A stretch of 64,000 bases of DNA from Deuterostichococcus epilithicus (lineage: Eukaryota > Chlorophyta > Trebouxiophyceae > Prasiolales > Stichococcaceae): positions 3,212,501 through 3,276,500 of the forward strand of contig JAVTLE010000005.1 of the NCBI GenBank assembly GCA_033439295.1. Reading direction: 5' to 3'. Below, piece after piece: positions 48,401-60,301 of this stretch (within the stretch, counting starts at the first letter, position 1; each line of letters starts with the position of its first letter). A program made the position numbers and the translations under genes. Under the pieces are notes generated by a model that did no database searches, had not been told where the DNA came from, and saw nothing but the letters and a program-made list of their open reading frames with translations.

Positions 48401-51400
48401 TCAACATCTTGACGGCCGTGCCGCCATATTGTCTACTGGCGGTAGGGTCGAGATGTTGCATCCCTCCCCGCCCGGAAAAAACCTGTGCCCAAGGAGAGCA
48501 GGGACAAAGAGAAAACAGGAGACATCAGATTCAGGAACTATAGCACACTGCAAGAAACAGCATGCCCGCACAGCATGTGCCACGCTCGTCCAGCGTACTG
48601 TCCCGGACGACATGTCACCCACAAGGCTCTGCCGGGCGCCAGCCCATGCACACCTTGTCGGTGGTGCGCGTGGAGCCAGGCGGCAGGTTGGTGTTCTTGT
48701 TGGTGTTGAGGTGGCCACCCTGCCCAAAGGCCAGCCCCTCCAGGTCCACCGTCTTTCGCCCGCTCCGTGCGTCCGCCGCCGCGTTGCTGCCGGCGCCTGG
48801 GGGCGGGACCCAGAACGTGTGTCAGCAAGCAGGCGCCAGGCGGGAATGGTGGCGCCTTGCGCCCGCGGTGCATACGTCCGCGGCCGCGGAAGGTCAGCAA
48901 TGCGGAAGGGCGCGACCAGAAGCCGCTGCCACTGTGCAGGCAGCAGTCACGAACGCTGCTGACCGCTTCCATCGTTCCTGACAACACCACTGGTATTGCC
49001 TCAGGTCGAGCGCTGGCGACCACCTCTTGCACTGTGGTGCACGATGCAGATCCTTGGCACATTATGGGCCGAGTTCCTTCCTCACCTATGCCGTCAGCAG
49101 AGCGCAGGCGGCGCGCCTCCTCCCGGATCTGGCGCTCCAGGGCGGACTGCCGCTCGCGCGCCGTGGCGCGGTCCGCCTTGAGCGCCTCCAGTATTGCCGC
49201 CGTCTCTGGCGTGCCTGCCATCTCCGTCTGCGGCAGCGCGCACCAGTCTGTCGGCTCTGAACATGCTCGCACAGGCCCGCACCAGCAGCAGTGGACTGTG
49301 CCGCATGTTCCCTATGCATGGTGGCAGCACACGCCGGCTCCCAGGCAGCGCTGCCTGGGATGCGACCAGGCGGTCGCACGCATGTGCAGCCGCCAGTGCC
49401 GGACGGCTTCCGGCGAAGGGGACTGCGGCAAGGCAAACCATCTGGCTATCTGGCCCCTGCGCTTCGTTCCTGCACCCCGAACCCTAAACCCTAGTGCACC
49501 GCGGGTGCCCACCTCGATGCGCTTCTCGGCGTCCTCGTTCTCGGCGCGCGCCAGGCGGGTGCACCACACGATGGTGGCCCGGTTGCGGATGAGCTCCTTG
49601 ACCAGAGCAAACTTGTCGTAGTCCATCAGCGCCAGCAGGTCCTGCTCCAGGTCCCGCTCCGCCTCCGCCGACTGCGGCGGTTCACAGACAAAGTTCGAGT
49701 CGGGTAGAGGTTTGGATGGTCGAACGGTGTCCCAGGAGAACCCTGCTGACAGGTGCCCGCTCACTGCCGAACACGGACGGTGGAGAAAATGGACGGTGGG
49801 GTCCGCCGATGCGCGGGTGGTGTGACAGTCACCTCCAGCGTCTTGAAGATGTTCTCCGCGAGCTTCTGCGCGTCGGAGGCGTCCATGGAGCCGAACGCTG
49901 ACGCCACCCGCCGCTGCAGCCAGAACGCGTCCCGCCGAATGTCCTGCAGACGGCAACCAGTCCGGGTGACCGCAGCTCACCCTGTCGGCTAGCTGTCAGC
50001 TCTGCTTCTGCCAGGAACTGCAGGCGTGCCCTGACCAGATCTGCGAGTGCTAAAGCCAGGTGCTGAAGCACTATTTCCCAGAGACACAGCGCCAGACGCC
50101 GCTCCAAGCCAAACCACCCAGTTGCGGTCCACAGCAGAAAACCCCCTGACAACCCTGAAAAGAAGTTGTGCCCCAGCGAGACAAGCCATCTAGCAGCCGC
50201 TGCGTGACCCCTCTCCCCCTGTCCGACACGCCGCCGCACCTGCGGGTTAAGGCCCTCCTTTGCATGCGCCTCCTCCGCCGCTGCGGTGGCGTCCAGGCCC
50301 GCCTGCGCTGTGCCGGCGGCGGTGCCGGCAGTGCCCGTCGCCATCTCCTCAGGCTCATCATCGCCCTCCTCCTCGTCGTCGTCGTCCTGGAGAGCATGGC
50401 TGAGACCCGCTGCGGATCGGACAGTCTGGGAACTGCTTGCCGACATGCAGCGCATCTGCCCATCCCGGCCCCGCCACCCTCCTGCAGTCTCGAGCAGGCA
50501 CCAATCTGGTGCATCTCTGCAGCGCCAACATGGTGTTGGTGCTACTTAGGCTCGCCAATCCGTCTCCATGTGTCCCGCAAGCCAAGCCGCACTCAAAGCA
50601 CCTTCTGGCAGTCTTTACGCACTGCACACCTGACGCATAGTGCGCCGAAACCCTGAGCGGTCTCCCGCAGCATCACCACAAGACCCCAGCAGCTACTGAG
50701 GGAATGAGGCCACTCACCACGACCTCGTCGCCTTCGGAGTCCTCCTCCTCGTCCTCGCCCTCGAATTCGACCGCGACGCCGATCTCGTCGTCCAGGGCAT
50801 CGCCGGCGAGCGGCTCGTCCGGGACCGCGGTCTCCGCCGTGTAGTCGGTCATCCGCTTGCCGAGCGCCACCAGGCGGTCGAAGTCGTTGGGCGGCAGCTC
50901 GCCCAGCAGCGCGGTCGCCTCCTTCTCCCGCTGCGGGTCCTGCGCGTTGGGGGTTGGCGGCAGGTGAGGCCTCTCTGGCGAGGATGCAAGGCACCGGTCA
51001 CTATGGCCCTGGCTCACCCAGCAGCGCGCTGTCGCCTCCTCCTCACACTGCAGGTCCTGCAAGTTTTCCGTGCTGATTGCCGCTGAGGCTGCCGGCAAGA
51101 CCCGCGACACTCCAACGCCGGCACCTCGGATGAGAGCATCAGGGTGAGCAAACGGTCGCCAATGGACAACTTGCCTTCACAGCACACTCTCTTGCCAGAC
51201 ATGTGCGGCCAAACCGGGCTCCGCGCCTCGATGGGCAGCGCGTCATCAGATCCGGGACTCAAAAACAACCGCGCACCGTGAGGCGGTCGTTCTTGAGGAC
51301 GGCCAGCACCTCGTCCGCGGCGCCGCGCAGCACGTCGTGCGGCTGGTCGCCGAACTGGCTCTGGATCATGGACAGCAGCGCCTCATAGGCGTCGCGCGTG

Positions 51401-52626
51401 CCCGCTGTGCGTGGCTGGTAGAAGCCGCCGGCCTCCAGGTCCATGACGCTCGGGCCGGCGCCCTGCGGCGGCGGAATCTCAATATGTCCAGGCTGGGGTT
51501 CGGGGTCAACGGTTCCAGGCCAGACAGGGCCAGGTCCGTGACGCTCGGGCCGGCACCCTGCCGCGCCGCGCAAGCTCGGTTTTGATCAGGCGAGGTCAGG
51601 TCGGGTTCTCAGTTCAGGTCAGCTCAGCTCAGCTCAGCGTGGTGTCCCCATGCGAGGGGACCGCGTCGAGCCAGGCTGAGCCAGGTCGGGTCGGGTCCTG
51701 AGATCCGAATCTGCCTGGAGGCGCCGCCCTGCGCTGGATGGTGCGACATGCTGGCCGACAGCAGGCATGGGGTGCAGTGGCATGTGCTGCAGGGGTGACC
51801 CACTGGGTGGTGGGGAGGAGGGGCGGGGGGGGGGCAGAGAGACAACGACGCACCCTGCGGGCCTTCTTGGGGATGTCATACTCCAGCTCCTGCGCTGCAG
51901 CGTCCCGCCTGCCGCCGCAAACACGCAACACTCAGCTGGGCTTCGCAGGGCAACCTGTCCCATAGATGCGACGTGGCAAACGCTGGACGTTAGGGTTTGG
52001 ACTCGGTACCCTATGCGATATGAAGGAGTGAAAGGGCCATAATCGCACTTCTTCTTGGCCTTGACCTTGCGCTCGGCAAAGCCCTCTGGACGGCCCTTCG
52101 ATGCGCGGTCCCCCATCTTGCCCTTCATGCGCCCCCATAGCGAGTCTGGCTCGCCGCTGGGCTCTGCCCCCTCGCGCGTGCGCGTCTCCGCGGTCAGTAC
52201 TAGGTTGGAATTCTGCATCACAGGAACAGCAGTCAACATGCCGCACAGGCCAAACCACCCACCATGGCTGCAGACACAGGGGCGATTGCGTGGCAGAGAT
52301 TGTAGTGCGCAGCAGTCGAGGCATCGCAAGCAGGATCGTTCACGCCACTCGGTGTGGGGGATGTCATCTATTCTCAAGGCCGACTCACCGCTCTGTAGTC
52401 ATATTGCTTGTGGCGCGCGTAGCTCTGCGGTGCAGCAAACAAACGATTGAGTAGCTGAAGCAGTACACTGATCACACGTGAAAGCCACACGGCAGAGTGC
52501 ACCGAGGACGAAGGCAATACAACCCGCCGGCCAGTGCTGCGCCATGGCGGCACTGAAAGCAGCTGGCACCACAGTAGTCAATCCGCTGACCTCGGCGCCA
52601 CCGCCCTTGCCACCTCGGTCTCCCAT
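33494..52626 (-). CDS. BRR2: Brr2, U5 snRNP 200 kDa RNA helicase
   Basis: Ski2-like DExH ATPase that unwinds U4/U6 snRNA during spliceosome activation; nuclear, in U5 and the tri-snRNP. ATG 52626 ([12 protein letters not shown]) joins [12 protein letters not shown], then [20 protein letters not shown], as in plant and animal Brr2. The N-terminal region follows with AAYEALL-type and [13 protein letters not shown] motifs and acidic stretches (50,850-50,340). Cassette 1 has [13 protein letters not shown] (47.6 kb), [25 protein letters not shown] (DEIH at 46668-46679), [47 protein letters not shown] (45.0 kb), then its Sec63-like unit to about 42.0 kb and [18 protein letters not shown]-type joining sequence (41.5 kb). 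Cassette 2 has [15 protein letters not shown] (40.78 kb), [22 protein letters not shown] (39.8 kb), [10 protein letters not shown] (37.7 kb), and Sec63 unit 2 with [30 protein letters not shown] and [15 protein letters not shown]. It ends DGAEAMAE, stop 33494-33496. About forty exons and roughly 2,100 residues, the normal size. Several internal exon ends are approximate. Confidence 0.96.
35441..35452. repeat. Interstitial telomere motif in a BRR2 intron
   Basis: ACCCTAAACCCT, 1.5 units of the plant/Chlorella-type telomere repeat. Similar words occur at 49481-49492 (BRR2 intron), 51990-52000 (BRR2 intron) and 54901-54912 (ABCG intron). Confidence 0.7.
43545..43731 (-). repeat. Duplicated exon start (SLSDEFRF), BRR2
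   Basis: The true exon start reads [20 protein letters not shown] copy 124 bp upstream in the same intron reads [18 protein letters not shown], with its own phase-compatible CAG acceptor. Similarity covers about 70 bp including bases 5' of the acceptor. The copy runs out of family-like sequence after about 20 codons. Confidence 0.85.
44077..44248 (-). repeat. Duplicated exon start ([19 protein letters not shown]), BRR2
   Basis: 44132-44077 is exon start. 44248-44192 is a degraded copy about 117 bp upstream, sharing TTGTCCAGCTGCGTC exactly. The copy has small indels and no longer keeps the frame. Confidence 0.8.
48379..48480. other. Long imperfect hairpin in a BRR2 intron
   Basis: Arms of about 45 bp (48379-48426 and 48437-48480) are inverted copies with roughly 75-80% pairing around a 10-base loop. 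Matching blocks include GGAGGG, CAACATCT and ACCGCCA-type sequence. It could be a MITE remnant or a small-RNA precursor. No terminal target-site duplication was identified. Confidence 0.7.
49481..49492. repeat. Interstitial telomere motif in a BRR2 intron
   Basis: ACCCTAAACCCT immediately upstream, in gene direction, of no clear splice signal. Same word as at 35441. Confidence 0.7.
50900..51064 (-). repeat. Duplicated exon start ([13 protein letters not shown]), BRR2
   Basis: The exon start at about 50942-50900 has a copy at 51064-51016, about 115 bp upstream. Both have CAG then GACC. The copy reads [11 protein letters not shown] before a 2-base insertion breaks the frame. Confidence 0.85.
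51435..51571 (-). repeat. Duplicated exon start ([13 protein letters not shown]), BRR2
   Basis: Exon start at 51475-51435; upstream copy at 51571-51530, about 95 bp away. About 36 of 40 bases agree. Both keep a CAG acceptor. The copy reads [13 protein letters not shown]. Confidence 0.85.
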
Positions 52627-53253
52627 GGTGCCTTGTGGTGCGAAGCCAGAGGCCCCGTAGGCCCTGGCGACAAGCTACTGTTCCAGTGGAAGAGGCTGTG
52701 CTGATGGGCTATATGGGCCTTGGCTCAGGGACGAGGGGCCCTTCGCTACCGGGATGATCGTTGCAGGCTTAGATGACGCTGCCGATGGTCAAGCAGCCCA
52801 GGCAAGTCGACGCACGGCACAGCTGGTTGGTGCGTGTGCTGCTGCTGCCTAGTCACTTCGCTGAGCGCCTCGGTAAGCGCCGTGAGAACGGAGCCTCGAA
52901 CAGGATTTGGATATGAATACCGAAAAGTCGGCCAGAGAGCCGACTGAGTAGAGTTCATCCGACTCTGTGAGAGTTTGGAAGTACAAACGGCTTCGTTCAT
53001 CTTCTTGCTTCCAACAAAACCCTGTCTTTTGGGTGCTTTGCACCCGGTGGAGTGTACTGCAAAACCCTAAACCCTTTTAAAACGTTTTTTGTAGTCATTG
53101 GCTGCCGTACATCGGCTGTCGATGTTCCCAGGGTGCTCCCAGCACCCTTTCAAGCGCAACGGGCGTCAACATTTCGACGTTCAGCTGCAAGCTTATTGGA
53201 AGACAGCACCCTCCCCGATCTGGGATGGACGCGTGACCCCTGTGTCCAGCAAG
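52627..53253. promoter_or_regulatory. Divergent promoter region BRR2 / ABCG with telo-box
   Basis: 627 bp between outward-facing starts. AAACCCTAAACCCTT at 53062-53075 is a telo-box (AAACCCTAA), a known promoter element of plant translation and housekeeping genes, here followed by a T/A-rich run. Which gene it serves, if any, is unknown. Confidence 0.45.
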
Positions 53254-56200
53254 ATGACGGACCTTCCGACACCGGAGAAGCAATACATGTCCACAAGCCA
53301 GGAAAACCCAGACATCGAGGAGGCACTGAGGCAGCAAGGAAGAGACGTCGAGAAGCTGCTCAGGCGCCGCAGGTTCATCAGATCCGACACAGTTGCCAGG
53401 TCCGGACGGTGGACAGCTGTCGTTACAAAGCATATGTCGCACAACCATTTCGCGTATCATGCCCGCAGGCCACTCCTTGTTCACCAAAGGGTCATTTCTC
53501 TCGCAGCAGTGGAAATGGTAATGCCGACGGCGAGGAGTCGGATGATGGCTACGACCCAGCCACGTCGCACCGCGGCTTTCAGGCGCACCCTGTCAAGGCA
53601 AGCCTGACGCTGGAGATCTGCGTGCGTACTGCCATGAGAGTGCGCTAAAATTCAAGTCTGTGATCCCTGCGCAGAGGACTACTGTACCCCGGCCATGCTG
53701 CCTGGCCGTGCTCTGCAGGCGGTGCGAGTGGCATTGGAGTGGCGCAACCTCACGTACACGGTCAAAGTGGGGCGCGGCAAGAAGGCCACCAGCAAGACCA
53801 TCCTGGACGGGGTCTCGGGCGTGGCGCCGCCGAACCACCTCCTGGCGATCATGGGGCCCACGGGTGCGGCGGATGAAGCATGTAGCGACGCCGGCCGAAG
53901 GGCAACCTGTTCAGCTGTTTGCGTCTCAAGAACCTCGCCTTTGCAAGCCAAGCTGCAGCAAGGCTTGGGCATTCATGTTAGCAATAGTTCGTTGGCAGAT
54001 GCCGAAGTCTGGGCGCCCTGCAAGCCACTCAAGCGCGGGCCGTTCACGCCTTCGCAGGGTCTGGCAAGACGTCCCTGGTGAATGCCCTGGCGGGGCGCCT
54101 GGAGGGCGGCGCCCTGCAGGGCAGCATCCTGGTCAACGGCCGTGACCGCGCAAAAAACTTCAAGAATATCAGCGGGCGAGTCACCCTCTCGCCGCCTGCC
54201 GCCTGCCTTGCTGGTAGTAGGCGCATGTGTTCTACTCTACCGTGAGCTTGGGCCAGCACCCGCCATGACCCCTGGCTGCCGCATGATGCAGGTATGTGCT
54301 CCAGGATGATGTCCTGTTGGGCATCCTCACGGTGAGTCGCCTGCATGCCTTGCAGAGTGATGTGTTACAGACTTGCGCGCAGCTCTGCATTGCAGCACCG
54401 ACCCACACCCGCTCCCGCAACAGTCTGCGCACCTTTCTCTCACTCATGCCAGCGCCGTCTTGTGCAAACCTTAGACAGGCAGGTGCTGCGCCCCTCTCTC
54501 CCGTGCCACACCCTGTCGTTCGAGATCCGAGGCGAATCCCTGCCATTGCGCCCAGGTTCGGGAGACGTTCACGGTGGCCGCAAACCTTCGGCTGCCGCGC
54601 AAGATGAGCGCCGCTGAGAAGCAGGCGGTGGTGGACGCCATCATTACCGAGCTGGGCCTCGCCAAGGCCGCCAACACCCGCATCGGTGCGTCACGCAGGC
54701 TGAAACTTGTGTTATGTGTCAACAGTGTTACGTGCCCATGCAACCCTGCAGTCAATTTTATACATTTGGTACACATCTCCTCAGCGTCAATTTGAGCACG
54801 AGGAGGGCCAGCGCGAGCTGCAATCATGTACCTCTTCTGCGCTCTTCAAAGACATCGGTAGTGTGTATATGTACGACTTTGGCAACAATACACAACATAA
54901 TTTAGGGTTTAGATGCAGTGCTTTGTGTTGACACCCGGAGGTTTCGTTGTGTATTGTTGCACAAGTACCAAGTAATAGTTGAGGCGTGCACAGGCGATGC
55001 TTTCACGCGTGGCATCAGCGGAGGCGAGCGCAAGCGGGTCGCGTTTGGGCAGTCGCTGCTGGGCAACCCCGCCGTCATCTTTCTGGACGAGCCGACTTCA
55101 GGTGCTCTACGATGCGCAGCTCCGGTCATGCCAATCTCCCCTTCAGGGCAAGGTTTTAATTTCAGCGACGTCTCAGAGCCGCACCTGTGCTGATTCCCGG
55201 AGCTGCGCCAGACGCGGCACACGGCAGCGTCTGCAAGCTATCCGAAAGTGCGCTTGCAGCGGTCGGGCGACCCCCCTTGGGCTGATGCCCGTCTCAGACA
55301 GGCGCCATCCTGATACCTGATTGTGCCGCTGCATCGCTTCCTTGGACTTGGGATGGACAGAAACGTCGGCCTGAAATTGGTGTCGTTCGTGTTGAGGAAA
55401 GGCTCAAACTGGTGCGCACCCGCAGGCTTGGACGCATACCAGAGCCAGAACGTAATGGCGGCGCTCTTCCGGCTGGCGCGAGGCGGCCGTACTGTGATCT
55501 CCACCATCCACCAGCCCCGCTCCTCCATCTTCGCCATGTTCGACCTGCTGCTGCTCATGTCGGAGGGCCAGCTGCTGTACTATGGCCCGGCGCACCTGGC
55601 GGTGAGCTCAGTCTTTCTCAAAGCAGAAGAAGAAAGCTCTGGAATAAAGTAGATTTGGAACCTGTGCATTTGTGTTGCACGCCGCATCAGCATGCATGCT
55701 CCCTGCTTGGTGCAGGAGAGTCTGGTAGCGGCCCTCGGGCTGCCCAGGCTCCCTGCCACAGAGTCACAAACTTCGGCTGCTGCGGAACCCCGGCGCAGCG
55801 GTTTTTTGTGAAGTGTGGCAAGTCACGGCGCATGTGCCTGGATGCGCAGGTGGAGCACTTTGACCGCTGCCACATGCCGTGCCCCAAGCACTTCAACCCA
55901 GGTGTGGTTGAGTGCGGAGACTTTTGTGGTATACTGTCCATCAAAGCTCGTTCTCGGAGATCGTGTGGATGGCTTCTGATCAGTTTCATGTTTCCGTCCT
56001 GCAGCCGACTTCTTTTTGGTGCGCTTGCTGGCAGTCTCTTCCGGCCATGCCTGCCCACAACGATTGCATCTTGCTGCTGGAATGCAATCTAGCACAGCAC
56101 GCGACGCCCGTGTCTGCGCCTGCTGGCATCACTGCATGGGCCTGATGCAGTGACGGCTTATCCTGAAGAGGCCTGGTTGCTATGCAGGATGTGGCATCGG

Positions 56201-59200
56201 TCGACAACAGGTGAGCCGCAGCCCGCCCCCAGCGTTTCTACACCTACTTCACTTGACCCGGACGCCTTCTGAGTCTTCCTGATGTTGTCCCGAGGGTGCA
56301 TCATTGCCTCGGGAGAACAGCGCTCCCACCCGAGGTTGCCGGGCATTGCCATTGCGCTGTGACTGCTGCAGGTCCCCAGAGTCGGAGGCCGCAACCCACG
56401 AGCGCATCAAGCTGCTGGCGTATGCATACGACCGCGACAAGCAATTGTATGCGGTGAGCGACCTGTGCAATTGGATTGCTGTCGTGGAGGCACATGGCTG
56501 TCGTTGTTTGCACAATTCAGGCGTTGAAGTGCAGCATGAGAAGATTCACACCTGATCCGACCTGTGCGACTGCAGGTGCCTATCAACATGCCAGACGAGG
56601 TGCTCTCAGACCAGTACTGGGCCAATCCCCATGCAACAAGCCTACGTCAACTCGCTAAACCTTACGTCTTGGCGGTAACGGCTACAATGATGATGTCCTG
56701 CATCTCGCACAGGACATGAAGGGGCTTCCCGGCAAATTTTCTTTCGCCACCGACTGGCTCACGCAGTGCGTTGCGCCGTCAGGCCCCCTTCATGCTGCAC
56801 AGCTGCACATGTCCCCTGCTTCGCCATTGCATTTGTGCTGCCTTTGCACCTTGCCGGCACATACACTGCACTGATCTGGTGGCGTCAGCACCTTGCTGAA
56901 GCCAGATGCTGAAGCCACCAGAACAACTGTTTTGGCAGTCATTTCGGCGTATCAGCAGTTGGCGGCATAAAGTCCAAGCGCGCGGTGAGGTTCACGGCAG
57001 CAGGCTGGCTCTGGCGGTCGACTCGAGCAAGACTGACTTTCGCAGGTACATGATCCTCCAGAGGCGCGCGTTCACGCAGGCCGTGCGAGAGACGCTGCCC
57101 ATCATCATCAACGTGGTGCAGGTGACTGCACCGCCTTGGCCAGCGGTTACTCAGTTGGACTAGTATCCCCTCCTGCCTCGACCTTTTGCTGGCCGTGCGC
57201 CATTGTGCCCTGCCGCACACTCTGCAATGTTGCCACGTGATTGAACAGCCTCGAAATTTCTTCAAGCTAACCATCATGTGGTGGGGCCTGCTCCGCAGAT
57301 CATCGTCATCGGCATTGTGCTCGGGTTGCTGTACATGAACATGAACAACAGCTTCGTGGTGAGAGGACATGAGCTGCGCGGCGCCGCCGCATCAAAACCT
57401 TCACCTATGGAAAACACCTCGAGATGCTCTGCAAGTGTACCATGTCATCTACATCCTTTAATGGCTGCTGCTTGGGGATTTTAGGGCATCCAGGACCGCA
57501 CCGGCCTCATCTTCTTTGTGCTGATTGGCGTGGCTTTCGGTGAGCTTGAACTGCTTGACCTGTCGTGTATCCTTGCACCTGGCCAGCCCTGACAACTGCA
57601 GTGAACCTGTAGTGGCTGTTGGACCCTATGCTTGAAGTGTGCTGGTTGACGGTGGTTCCACTCACGGTGGTGCTTTCCTCCTGACAGGGAACATGCTGCC
57701 GGTCGTCAACGTGTTCCCGAGGCACGCCTCCTGTGCGCGTCAGCTGCAAGCACTTTGCCGAGGCTCTTGTTGATGCCTTTCCTCCTCGCCTCCCCCATGT
57801 CGACTCATCTGAATCAGCCTTTCCTTCAGATCTCAAACGATGGCCAGTGGCATGGCTCCACCGAAATGCATGTCGCAGGGAGAAGGCCATGGTTTTCAGG
57901 GAGCGCGCTGCAAAGTCGTATCGCGTGTCCGCCTACTTCCTCAGCAAAATAATTGCCGATCAGCCCATCCGCATCCTAAGCCTTCTCATTTATGCCAGCA
58001 TCATCTATTGGATGGTGCGCCTGCCGGCGAGGCTCGCCACCACACAACCGCATTCCAGTTGGTCAGATCATATCTGGCATTGCGGTGGCTGTGGTCAGCC
58101 AGTGACTTCTGCTGTCAGTCGCATACAAAACCGGTAGCGAAGCCGTCATCAGCATTGCCACCTGGCCAGGTGTGTACAGAATGAGCAAGCTGCTTTTTGC
58201 AGGCGGGCCTGCGGTCGTCGGCAGCGGCTTTCTTCAAGTTCTTCGTCGTCATCCTGCTCGAGGCAACCGCATCCGGTGGCATGGGCCTCGCCATCAGGTG
58301 CTTGACAGTCTCACTACAATCCTTGCATGTGCAGATACTTGAGCGATGTGTTGCAACCGCGAGCTGCATACGCTGAGCTCTCTTCCCTGGCTGCAGCGCC
58401 GGGTGCAAGTCTGTGGACGCCGCCAATGCCCTGGCGCCTGCGTTGCTCATCATCCTCATTCTGTTCGGAGGTAAGGCCCTCCTGCCGCATAGCATATGGC
58501 GTGGCGATGTATCCCTTCGGCTATGATCCTGCCCGCATCATGGGCATGCCGCAAGCCAATATCCGATAACCCTGTGAGAACTGTGAACGTCAGAATGACG
58601 AACGACCACCGAGTGACATCCCTTTCTGTGTGTGCCACATGGTTCTACGCGAACAGCGCAACTATTCCGGGCTGGCTCCGGTGGATCCGGTAAGTGTGTT
58701 GCACTGCCCCCCACACTTTTTCAGCCTGAACTTCGCCGCATCTTAATGGCATTCATCAGATGGACAGGCATGCTGCAGAATGCTGTATGGCGACCCGCAG
58801 GTACCTGTCGCACCTCTACTGGGCATTTGTGTCAGCGACCATCAACGAATTCCGCGGCGCCTGCTGCTGGGACTGCAGCGCCGGCGCGCCCGACAGCTGC
58901 CAGATCACAGGTGACCCTGCTTCATGCGCAAGCGCCCGTTCTCGGCCCGCATGAGCATGCGCCTCTGTCTGCAGTCTTGTCTTCCGAATCCAGGCCGCTT
59001 ACTCATCTGTTCACCTTTCCACACAGGCAGTGAAATCGTGAACCAACAGCTGTCCTTTGGCGAGCGGCAGTACTGGGAAGGCATTGTTGCGCTCATCGGC
59101 CTGACAGCCGGATGGAACCTGCTGGGCTATTGGATTCTTCGTAGGTGCGGTCAGCATCGGGCTGATGCAGAAGGAACTGTGCTTTGCTGTCAGCGGCAGG

Positions 59201-59447
59201 CTGCAGAGTGTGTGCAATTCGCCCGCCAGGCTCTGTTGCCCTGCAGTCAGCCATCAACACTGCCACCCAGAAATGTGACCTGTGCGTGTGGCTGCCTAAT
59301 CACTACACTCTTTACGTCTGCTGCAGGGGCATGCCGAAGTTCCTTCCGCTGGCCAGCACAGCGGGAGAGCCGCATGTGAGGGAGGGCGGCGGCAGGGGGG
59401 CAACAGCCAACAAGCAGGAGTTTCTTAAGCTGAACGATCATGTCTGA
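53254..59447 (+). CDS. ABCG-family half transporter (WBC type)
   Basis: ATP-driven membrane exporter with the ABCG order, nucleotide-binding domain first and then membrane domain. The likely start is ATG 53254 ([20 protein letters not shown]), followed by an acidic stretch and [17 protein letters not shown]. Walker A ([17 protein letters not shown]) is split by an intron at 53865/54058. Then [30 protein letters not shown], the signature [19 protein letters not shown] with Walker [11 protein letters not shown] (55.05 kb), and the His switch STIHQPRSS (55.5 kb). [20 protein letters not shown] is assembled across a 14-nt (56005-56018) and a 23-nt (56188-56210) microexon. Membrane helices include [50 protein letters not shown] and [11 protein letters not shown]. 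The extracellular loop is Cys-rich ([17 protein letters not shown]). The stop is at 59445-59447. The intron at 54176 starts with GC. As a half transporter it must dimerise. The substrate is unknown; lipids or sterols are typical. The exon join near 56770-57042 is unresolved. Confidence 0.93.
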
Positions 59448-60301
59448 GGGTTATTGGGCGGCTGTTGATGACCTGCGGCCTGCATGGATGTTTAATGCTG
59501 TTTGTACTCGACACTAGAGGTCTGCAGGTAATTTGCAGGTCTTGGGTGGAAGAATTTGCTTCCAGTTCCAGGCAAGCGCCACAAAGAACCCCAGCATGCT
59601 GGTCGTCAATTGCGCAAGGAAACCAATCTACCAACCCATGATGCAGTACGTACAAGTAGCAGACACACACGCGGCAGCAACAAGCAGTTCACAATTGACC
59701 AAATTCTCGTCCCCCTCCCCATGGCAAAACAAACTCAGCCCTTATAGTCACCGGTCGAAGCAGCAAAGAACCCTGTGGCCCATCGATGACCTCCGACACA
59801 TCAAAATGAAAAGAAATCAAGTGGCGGCAGGCTCTGGTGATCGAGCACCGACACCGTACGGCTGCGTGGGTCACAATGATAAATGCATCCGAGAATACCC
59901 AAGGAGAGCAAACAGCAGAGTTGTTTGGCGAGGTGCGCCCCAGAGCGGCTTGCAATTCTCTGCAAATCGCACGACGTTCTGGAGGGCAGATCACCATTGC
60001 CCAGTGCAACACGAACGAGATCCAGCCGCCGAAGACCGGGCAGCTGGTGCCATCTGGTCCAACGCTCACACCTCGTGAGTGTTGCCGAAGCCTGTTTAGT
60101 TTTTATTGTATGACTTCCACCCCTGTAATTGCGAACTGGTCGAGGGTTGACTGGTTCGTGACTGCAGCAGCGACAACTGATGCCAGCCTGATGTCGCCAG
60201 CCAGTGCTGCCTTGCGAGCAGAGCTCCTGGGGCATAGCTTCCGACAGCTGGCTGCATCCGAGGTTTCTTCAGCAGGCGCCAGGCTTCGCTCCGCCAACGC
60301 C
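59448..60301. other. Convergent 3' intergenic region
   Basis: About 850 bp between the ABCG stop and the stop of the gene on the other strand. ORFs are short and unconvincing. Presumably 3' UTRs and spacer. Confidence 0.5.
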
